Assembly (NCBI GenBank): GCA_016868375.1
Contig: VGHA01000005.1
Location: forward strand, 1 to 64,000
Direction: 5' to 3'
Source of the DNA: Betaproteobacteria bacterium
Lineage (GTDB): Bacteria > Pseudomonadota > Gammaproteobacteria > Burkholderiales > Burkholderiaceae_E
DNA: 64,000 nt
The notes under the pieces are model-generated. The model worked only from the letters and a program-made list of their open reading frames with translations. It was not told the origin of the DNA and searched no databases. A program made the translations under genes and the position numbers. Positions 57,264 to 64,000 of the stretch are shown here, piece by piece (the first letter of the stretch is position 1; each line of letters opens with the position of its first letter).

Positions 57264-57935
57264 ATGCAAGGCCTAATCGACACTTTTTTCAACATCGCGG
57301 TGATGGCGCAATACCTGCCCAAGGTCCTCGAGGGTATGGTCATCACGGTGCTCCTCGCCATAGCCGTGGTGCTGACAGGTCTGGCGCTGGGATTTGTGCT
57401 GGCCGTGGTGCGCAGCGCCGGTCTTCGCGTGGTCAACGTCCTGATCGTGCTGTTTGCCGATGTGTTTCGCGCCGTGCCGCCGCTGGTGATTCTGATCACG
57501 ATCTATTTCGCACTACCCACGGTTGGCCTGCGCTTTACCGGCTTTGAGTCGGCCTGGATCGGCCTCTCGCTGGCGCTTGCTGCCTTCGCAGAAGAAGTGA
57601 TCTGGGCCGGCATCCTGTCGGTGCCGCGCGGGCAATGGGAGGCTGCGCGCTCAAGCGGCTTAGGCTTCGCGCAGGCGATGCGTCTCGTGATTCTTCCGCA
57701 GGCCTTACGGCTTACGATTGCGCCGCTCACCAGCCGCGCCATCGTGATCACCAAGAACACGGCATTGGCCTCGGTCGTGGCGGTCGGAGAAATTCTGTAC
57801 CAGGCACAGGCCGCCTATTCTTTTTCCTACAACCCGTCGCCGCTCACGCTGGGCGCGATCGCTTATCTGGTGCTGTTCATCCCGCTGGTGTGGCTCGGGC
57901 GGTGGGTGGAAACGAGGTTTGCATGGAAGCGCTGA
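57264..57935 (+). CDS. Amino-acid-type ABC transporter permease
   Basis: 223 aa; VVNVLIVLFADVFRAVPPLVILITIYFALPTVG, EEVIWAGILSVPRGQWEAARSSGLGFAQAMRLVILPQALR. Confidence 0.94.
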   Translation: MQGLIDTFFNIAVMAQYLPKVLEGMVITVLLAIAVVLTGLALGFVLAVVRSAGLRVVNVLIVLFADVFRAVPPLVILITIYFALPTVGLRFTGFESAWIGLSLALAAFAEEVIWAGILSVPRGQWEAARSSGLGFAQAMRLVILPQALRLTIAPLTSRAIVITKNTALASVVAVGEILYQAQAAYSFSYNPSPLTLGAIAYLVLFIPLVWLGRWVETRFAWKR

Positions 57936-58594
57936 TCAGCGGATTTTTCAATCTGCAGATTCTTACTGAGGCAGCGCCCTACCTCGCGCAGGGTCTGGCC
58001 ATGACCCTGATGCTCAGCCTTGTTGCGGTACCGCTTGGCCTTGCGGGGGGGCTTGCACTTGCTCTCGCATCAACGTCAAGGAGCCGCCTGCTTCGCTGGT
58101 CGGCAGTTGTGTACACCGACCTGTTTCGGGCTTTTCCGCCGCTTGTGCTGTTGCTCTTTGTGGCCTTCGGATTGCCCTTTCTGGGATTCAAGCCACCCGC
58201 CTTCATTGCGGTGGCGATCGCCTTTCTGCTCAACACTTCAAGCTATTACGGCGAGATTTTGCGCGCGGGTATTGAATCGGTGCCAGGGGGCCAGCACGAA
58301 GCGGCGCGGGCAACCGGTCTGGGCCGTTGGCAGAGCCTTCGTTATGTGATCGTGCCCCAGGCCGTGCGCAATGTGGTGCCCGATCTGATCAGTAACACCC
58401 TGGAAGTGGTCAAGCTCACATCCATTGCGAGCGTTGTGGCGCTTCCCGAACTGCTTTATACGGCAAGACAGGTCCAATCGGTCACCTACAATGCCTCGCC
58501 GGTGATTGCCGCAGGGCTGATTTATCTTGTACTGCTCTGGCCGCTGGTGCGTTTACTCTCCCGCTATGAGCGGCAGGCAGTGAGTATCCGCTAG
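57923..58594 (+). CDS. Amino-acid-type ABC transporter permease
   Basis: VVYTDLFRAFPPLVLLLFVAFGLPFLG, GEILRAGIESVPGGQHEAARATGLGRWQSLRYVIVPQAVR; ATG 57923 inside a longer ORF. Confidence 0.93.
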   Translation: MEALISGFFNLQILTEAAPYLAQGLAMTLMLSLVAVPLGLAGGLALALASTSRSRLLRWSAVVYTDLFRAFPPLVLLLFVAFGLPFLGFKPPAFIAVAIAFLLNTSSYYGEILRAGIESVPGGQHEAARATGLGRWQSLRYVIVPQAVRNVVPDLISNTLEVVKLTSIASVVALPELLYTARQVQSVTYNASPVIAAGLIYLVLLWPLVRLLSRYERQAVSIR

Positions 58595-58630
58595 GGCATC
58601 GAAAGAGCGTCAGACCCGAGGAGCTGATTC

Positions 58631-59293
58631 ATGAGTCCGCGTATTCTGGTGATCAATCCCAACAGCACGGTCGCGGTCACCGAGGGCATCGACCGGGCGC
58701 TCGCGCCGCTGCGATTGCCCGGGGGCCCGCAGTTCGAGTGCGTGACACTGGCCGAAGGCCCGCCAGGCATACAGACGCAACGTGATGTGGACGGCGTGAT
58801 CACGCCACTGTGTCAACTCATCGCCCAACGCGACCAGAACTGCGATGCCTTTGTGATCGCCTGCTACAGCGACCCGGGTTTGCACAGCGCTCGTGAAGTC
58901 ACCCGAAAACCGGTTCTGGGCATCTCCGAATGCGGGGTACTCACCGCGCTCACGCTGGGCCAGCGCTTCGGAGTGATCGCGATATTGGCCGGTTCAATTC
59001 CGCGACACCTGCGCTATCTGGGTGCGATGGGCGTCATGGATCGGCTCGCAGCCGAGTTGCCGGTTGGGCTGCAGGTGACCGAGTTGTCAGACGTGGCGCG
59101 CACCCGCGAACGGCTCATCGCAACCGGCCGAAGCCTGGTCAATGAACACGGTGCCAACGTGGTGGTGATGGGTTGCGCGGGCATGGCGCAGTATCGGCGC
59201 GAGCTCGAGCAGGCCATTGGCGTACCGGTGGTCGAGCCCACTCAGGCAGCAGCGGGTATGGCGCTTAGCCGCGTGCAACTCGCCTCGGCCTGA
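58631..59293 (+). CDS. Asp/Glu/hydantoin racemase family protein
   Basis: 220 aa; [83 protein letters not shown]. Confidence 0.92.
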   Translation: MSPRILVINPNSTVAVTEGIDRALAPLRLPGGPQFECVTLAEGPPGIQTQRDVDGVITPLCQLIAQRDQNCDAFVIACYSDPGLHSAREVTRKPVLGISECGVLTALTLGQRFGVIAILAGSIPRHLRYLGAMGVMDRLAAELPVGLQVTELSDVARTRERLIATGRSLVNEHGANVVVMGCAGMAQYRRELEQAIGVPVVEPTQAAAGMALSRVQLASA

Positions 59294-59336
59294 AACCGCG
59301 GCTGGCGAGCAGACATCCCCTCGTTCCAGGTTCTTG

Positions 59337-61946
59337 ATGGCTGATATCGATAACCATACGCCGATGATGCAGCAGTACCTGCGCATCAAGGCTGACTATC
59401 CGGAGATGTTGCTGTTCTACCGGATGGGGGATTTTTACGAGCTGTTTTTCGACGATGCCGACAAGGCATCGCGACTGCTTGGCATCACCTTGACACGACG
59501 CGGCGTGTCGGCCGGGGAACCGATTCCGATGGCCGGCGTTCCGGTTCATGCTGTTGAGCAGTATCTGGCGCGACTGATTCGAATCGGCGAGTCGGTGGCG
59601 GTCTGCGAGCAGGTCGGCGACCCGGCGCTTGCCAAAGGACCGGTTGAGCGCAAAGTGGTGCGCATCGTGACGCCGGGCACCCTTACCGACGCGCAGCTTC
59701 TCCCCGAGCGCGAAGACCGCGTTCTGCTGGCACTGAACCCCAGTCCGCGTGCCGATGGCAGGTGCGGACTCGGGTGGATGGTCGTGGCAAGTGGCGAGTT
59801 CTGGGTCGCCGAGGTGGACGCCAATGCACTGGGCCAGGAAATTGACCGGCTGCGGCCCGCTGAAGTTCTGATCGCTGATGGACGCACGCTTTCACCCGAG
59901 TGGCTTGCGCTCCTCGGACAGGCGCCGCTTGCACGCGCCCCCGACTGGCACTTTGACCCGCAGCGGGCCGAACGCGCGCTGGCTGAGCTCTTCGGTGTGC
60001 GTGACCTGGCGGGCTTTGGCGTCACCGAGTACCCGCTCGCGGTAGGCGCGGCTGGAGCGCTGGTGCAGTACGCCATGCGGACGCAGGGCCAGTCGCTTCC
60101 GCATCTGCAAGGCCTGCGGGTTCATCAGGGCAGCGAGTTTATTGAGCTTGATCCGGTTGCACGGCGCAACCTCGAAATCGTCGACACGCTGCGCGGCGAC
60201 GATGGGCCCTGCCTGATCCGAATTGTCGACCGCTGTGCCACCGCGGCCGGCGGTCGATTGTTGCGGCGTTGGCTGCAGCAACCGTTGCGCGACGCTGAAC
60301 GCGCCGCCGCTCGCCATGACCAGGTCGATGCAATCGCCGCGGTTCGCCTCGCGCTTCAGGATTACCTGTCGCGCCTGCCAGACCTTGAACGGGTGGCCGC
60401 GCGCATTGCGCTGGGCAGCGTGCGCCCGCGCGAGCTCGCAGCGCTTCGGGATGCAATACCGCCACTGCGCGGCATCATCGAACTGCTGGCCTCCCTGCCG
60501 CAACCCGCATTTGCGGACCCCATCGATGCGCTTGCCCTGCCCGACCCAGCCTGGCAACCCATCGCAGAGGCGCTGATGGACGAGCCCTCTGCGCTGGCAC
60601 GCGAGGGCGGCGTGATCCGCGACGGGTTTGATGCCGAGCTCGATGAACTGCGCGCAATCGACCGCGACTGCGACAGCTTCCTCGCACAAATGGAGCAGGC
60701 CGAGCGCGAGCGCACCGGAATCGCCAATCTGCGCGTGGGCTACAACAACGTTCACGGCTTTTTCATTGAAGTCAGTCACGGCCAGTCCGACAAGGTTCCC
60801 GTTGAATACCGCCGGCGCCAAACGCTGAAGAACGCCGAGCGCTACATCACACCCGAGCTGAAGACCTTCGAAGACAAAGCGCTGTCGGCCCGCGAGCGCG
60901 CGTTGGCACGCGAGCGCATGCTCTATGAGCAGCTGGTCGGCCGGCTTGCCGCATCGGTCCCTGCCTGGCAGCGGGCGGGACGAGCGGTAGCCGAGGTCGA
61001 TGTGCTGGCAAATTTTTCTGAGCGCGCGACCACGCTGCGATGGACCCGGCCGCGTTTCGGTCGCACGCCCGGCGTCGAAATTCGAGCCGGACGTCACCCG
61101 GTGGTGGAGGCGGGTGTCGAAACTTTCGTGCCGAACGACTGCGTGATGCGCGAGAACCGTCGGATGCTGCTCATCACGGGTCCCAACATGGGCGGCAAGT
61201 CCACCTACATGCGATCAGTGGCGCTCATCGTGCTGCTCGCTTACTGCGGAAGTTTTGTGCCGGCTGAGCTTTGCGAGTTGGGCCCGATCGACAGAATTTT
61301 TACGCGGATCGGCGCATCGGATGACCTCGCCGGGGGGCGCTCAACCTTCATGGTCGAAATGACCGAAGCAGCTGCAATCCTGAATGCGGCCACCGAGCAC
61401 TCACTGGTCCTGATGGACGAAATTGGACGCGGTACCTCGACCTTCGACGGGCTGTCGCTCGCCCACGCGATCGCGTCGCGTCTGCTGTCGCACAACCGAA
61501 GTTTTACGCTGTTTGCCACCCATTATTTCGAGCTCACTGAACTCGCCTCCACGCAACCCGGCGCAGTCAACCTGCATCTGTCCGCGGCCGAGCATCGCGG
61601 CGGCATCGTATTTCTGCATGAGGTGCGTGACGGTCCCGCAAGCCGCAGCTACGGGCTTCAGGTGGCACGGCTGGCTGGCGTGCCGCAACCTGTCATTCGA
61701 AGCGCAGGGGCGCTGCTCACCAGGCTCGAAGCGCGCGCGCGTGAAAACGATCAGCAGTTTGATCTGTTCGCAGCCGATCCGGTACCCGAAGCGGCCGATC
61801 AACCCGCTGCGCCCGTGCCTGAGCCTGCGCTTGATCAGGCGTTCGCGCTTCGCGACCGCCTGATCGAGATCGACCCGGATGCGCTAACGCCACGCGAGGC
61901 GCTCGATCAACTTTATGCGCTCCGGGCCATGCTCGACGGCCGATAA
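59337..61946 (+). CDS. mutS: DNA mismatch repair protein MutS
   Basis: [91 protein letters not shown] 59337. Confidence 0.98.
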   Translation: MADIDNHTPMMQQYLRIKADYPEMLLFYRMGDFYELFFDDADKASRLLGITLTRRGVSAGEPIPMAGVPVHAVEQYLARLIRIGESVAVCEQVGDPALAKGPVERKVVRIVTPGTLTDAQLLPEREDRVLLALNPSPRADGRCGLGWMVVASGEFWVAEVDANALGQEIDRLRPAEVLIADGRTLSPEWLALLGQAPLARAPDWHFDPQRAERALAELFGVRDLAGFGVTEYPLAVGAAGALVQYAMRTQGQSLPHLQGLRVHQGSEFIELDPVARRNLEIVDTLRGDDGPCLIRIVDRCATAAGGRLLRRWLQQPLRDAERAAARHDQVDAIAAVRLALQDYLSRLPDLERVAARIALGSVRPRELAALRDAIPPLRGIIELLASLPQPAFADPIDALALPDPAWQPIAEALMDEPSALAREGGVIRDGFDAELDELRAIDRDCDSFLAQMEQAERERTGIANLRVGYNNVHGFFIEVSHGQSDKVPVEYRRRQTLKNAERYITPELKTFEDKALSARERALARERMLYEQLVGRLAASVPAWQRAGRAVAEVDVLANFSERATTLRWTRPRFGRTPGVEIRAGRHPVVEAGVETFVPNDCVMRENRRMLLITGPNMGGKSTYMRSVALIVLLAYCGSFVPAELCELGPIDRIFTRIGASDDLAGGRSTFMVEMTEAAAILNAATEHSLVLMDEIGRGTSTFDGLSLAHAIASRLLSHNRSFTLFATHYFELTELASTQPGAVNLHLSAAEHRGGIVFLHEVRDGPASRSYGLQVARLAGVPQPVIRSAGALLTRLEARARENDQQFDLFAADPVPEAADQPAAPVPEPALDQAFALRDRLIEIDPDALTPREALDQLYALRAMLDGR

Positions 61947-61961
61947 GCGCAGGGTCATCGC

Positions 61962-63038
61962 ATGCCTGCTGTTCTCAACCGCCGATCGCTGCTTGCCGCC
62001 GGCGCAACGCTGGTGCTGCCCGGTTCAATGCTGTCGGCGTCGGGGGCTCATGCGGCAGACGCCGAGCGCATGCGCCCCACCGCCGCTCTGCCGCGTTTCA
62101 GCTTCGCCTTGATTGGCGATCTGCCCTACCGACGCTTTGAACTCGCCGCGGTGCCGTGGCTGCTCGAGGACATCGCTCAGCAGTGCGCATTCGCGATTCA
62201 CGTGGGCGACATCAAAGGCGGCTCAGAGCTTTGTTCGAACGAACTGCTTGAAGCAAGAATCGCTGCACTGTCGGCAACGCGAGTGCCCATGGTGTACACG
62301 CCCGGCGACAATGAATGGACCGACTGCTGGCGACCCGCGGCGGGCGACCATGACCCCTCTGAACGGCTCGACTGGTTGCGCCGCGCGGTCTTCGAGCGAT
62401 CGGCGCCGTGGCTGGGCCCGACCGATCAGGCTGCGCGCCGCGCGCTGCAAGGCCACGCAACGGGGGACCTCGCGCCCGGAGGACCAGACTCATTCGCCAC
62501 CGACCGTCTGGTCAGGCAGCGCGACATCGATTCAGGCCCACCCGAGAACCTGATGTGGATTGCCGGCAACGTGTTGTTCCTCACGCTGAATCTGCCCGGG
62601 TCCGACAACGGCCGCCGCTCTCCCCTGGACGACGCCGACCGGTTTGAGCGCGACGCGCACAATCGCCGCTGGCTGGAACGGGCGCTGGCCGTTGCGAACT
62701 CGGCCAGGCTGGTGGCCATCGCGGTGGCCGCGCACGCCAATCCTGGGTTTGGTCGCGGCATCGACCCTTCGAAAATCGTCGGCGATGACGGCTATGCGGC
62801 GTTCCGTCATGACCTGGCCCGCCTGAACGCGCGGTTTTCGGGACATCTGCTGCTGATGCACGGCGATACCCATCGCTTCAGGGTTGACCGCATCCTGCCG
62901 CGACTGACGCGGGTCGAGTGTTTTGGAAGCCCGTTCACCTCGTCGTGGGTGCGAATCGACGTTCATCCGCAGCGCTCGCAACCGTTCGAGATCTCCGTGC
63001 GAAACGCAAGCGCGCCCCGGGATGAATCAACGCCCTGA
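61962..63038 (+). CDS. Metallophosphoesterase-like exported protein, possible Tat signal
   Basis: 358 aa; NRRSLLAAGATLVLPGSMLSASGAHA; ALIGDLPY, AIHVGDIKGG, YTPGDNEWTDCW, LLMHGDTHRF. Confidence 0.75.
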   Translation: MPAVLNRRSLLAAGATLVLPGSMLSASGAHAADAERMRPTAALPRFSFALIGDLPYRRFELAAVPWLLEDIAQQCAFAIHVGDIKGGSELCSNELLEARIAALSATRVPMVYTPGDNEWTDCWRPAAGDHDPSERLDWLRRAVFERSAPWLGPTDQAARRALQGHATGDLAPGGPDSFATDRLVRQRDIDSGPPENLMWIAGNVLFLTLNLPGSDNGRRSPLDDADRFERDAHNRRWLERALAVANSARLVAIAVAAHANPGFGRGIDPSKIVGDDGYAAFRHDLARLNARFSGHLLLMHGDTHRFRVDRILPRLTRVECFGSPFTSSWVRIDVHPQRSQPFEISVRNASAPRDESTP

Positions 63039-63057
63039 TCGCGTGCGTCCGGTTAAT

Positions 63058-63087
63058 TTGCCTCAAAGCCGCTCCAGACGCTAAAAT
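63058..63087 (+). promoter_or_regulatory. Candidate promoter TTGCCT-N18-TAAAAT upstream of rpmE2
   Basis: Read directly, 46 nt upstream of ATG 63133. Confidence 0.35.
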
Positions 63088-63132
63088 TTAGGGTTTCGCA
63101 AACCTTCAGCACAGCATCCAAAGAGATTTCCG

Positions 63133-63396
63133 ATGAAAGACGGCATTCACCCCAACTACCGGGAGGTCGTGTTTCTTGACATGGCCAGCGGCTTTAAGTT
63201 CATCACGCGCTCCACGGTGAACACCCGCGAATCAATCAAGATGGACGACGGTAAGGAATACCCCTTGTTCAAGCTTGATGTGACCTCCGAGTCGCATCCG
63301 TTTTACACCGGCGCCCAGCAGCGAATCATTGAAACCGGTCGCGTCGAGAAATTCCGCCAGAAGTTTGCGCGCTCGAGCGCCAAGCCTGCCGCCTGA
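63133..63396 (+). CDS. rpmE2: 50S ribosomal protein L31 type B
   Basis: 87 aa; [60 protein letters not shown]; lacks the zinc-binding Cys set. Confidence 0.96.
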   Translation: MKDGIHPNYREVVFLDMASGFKFITRSTVNTRESIKMDDGKEYPLFKLDVTSESHPFYTGAQQRIIETGRVEKFRQKFARSSAKPAA

Positions 63397-63444
63397 ATTT
63401 CGGGCAGGTTGATGCCTGCGTCGCGGGGTGCCTAGCACCTGCCC

Positions 63445-64000
63445 ATGCGTTCCCCCGCGTTCATCGTTACCCAGCGCGAGGCCCGGCGGCTGCCCGGCCT
63501 CGTGTTGTTCTTGCTGATTACGCTTTACGTCCTTGCCGGTCTGCTGGGCCGTGACCCCTGGGGACGCGCCGATGCGGAAGGCTTCGGGCTGGCGCTGACC
63601 ATGGTTCGTGGCGGTTGGGAGGACTGGCTGGCACCCAACGTTTTCGGCCTGCCCGTGGCAGAAGAAGGTCCTTTGCCTGGCTGGCTCGCGGCAATCTTCA
63701 TTCTGCTGTTTGGCAGCATCGTTGGCGAACCCAATGCCGCGCGACTGGCCAGCGGCGCCGTTGCGGTCTGCGGCCTGCTCTGGATCTGGCAGGCCTGCCA
63801 GCGCATTGCGGCGCGGCCCGAAATTCAGCCCGCTGACCCCTTCGATGTCTCCGCCTCTGCAGCCGACCTCGGACGGGCTGTGGCCGATGCTGCGGTCCTT
63901 GTCTGCATTGCAACCTGCGGATTAATCGCGCGTGTCCATGAAAGTTCCGCCACGGTCTTTCAGTTCACATGGAGCGCTGCGTTCGCGCTTGGCGCAGCCG
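63445..64000 (+). CDS. Partial multi-pass membrane protein, ArnT/PMT-like glycosyltransferase (runs off window)
   Basis: MRSPAFIVTQREARRLPGLVLFLLITLYVLAGLLGRDPWGRADAEGFGLALTMVRGGWEDWLAPNVFGLPVAEEGPLPGWLAAIFILLFG; open to the window end. Confidence 0.65.
   Translation, partial: MRSPAFIVTQREARRLPGLVLFLLITLYVLAGLLGRDPWGRADAEGFGLALTMVRGGWEDWLAPNVFGLPVAEEGPLPGWLAAIFILLFGSIVGEPNAARLASGAVAVCGLLWIWQACQRIAARPEIQPADPFDVSASAADLGRAVADAAVLVCIATCGLIARVHESSATVFQFTWSAAFALGAA

Noticed and set aside
59892-61097. 401-aa ORF antisense to mutS
   Set aside because: Shadow ORF inside the well-supported mutS coding sequence.
1-64000. CRISPR arrays, prophage, IS elements, rRNA and tRNA genes
   Set aside because: No regularly spaced direct repeats, no transposase, integrase or phage structural proteins in the ORF track, and no rRNA or tRNA recognised by eye; tRNAscan/Infernal would be needed to exclude small RNAs.

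Overview
The window is 64 kb of high-GC bacterial chromosome, most likely betaproteobacterial (Burkholderiales-like), judged from gene content only. Both ends are housekeeping: lysC-tilS-accA-alkA-like-cysS-TPR-ppi-lpxH-cysE-trmJ-suhB (about 0-10.6 kb) and mutS-metallophosphoesterase-rpmE2-partial glycosyltransferase-like gene (about 59.3-64 kb). Between them lie about 48 kb of catabolic and transport genes with no recognisable integrase, transposase, tRNA or CRISPR. This interval contains: a heterotetrameric sarcosine oxidase operon (soxBDAG); a divergent cluster (ABC SBP and permease, creatininase-family, GST, HD-domain protein, AhpD/CMD-like, 2OG-Fe(II) oxygenase); a decayed toxin-antitoxin remnant; a divergent NAD-dependent DNA ligase; a Rieske dioxygenase/SDR/TRAP/amidase/Mo-hydroxylase block with an unusual alpha/beta-hydrolase::deaminase fusion; a subtilase lipoprotein; kynureninase; a CbbR-like LysR next to an SbtA-like gene; a second TRAP operon; and a hydantoin-type operon (amidase, TauD-like, DapA-like, hydantoinase, carbamoylase, complete ABC transporter, racemase). 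The most interesting candidate is the 15.8-21.0 kb operon. It pairs a PhnZ/TmpB-like HD protein with a 2OG-Fe(II) oxygenase opposite sarcosine oxidase, which could be an undescribed oxidative route ending in sarcosine or glycine. All functional calls come from reading motifs in the translated ORFs; no database search was run.
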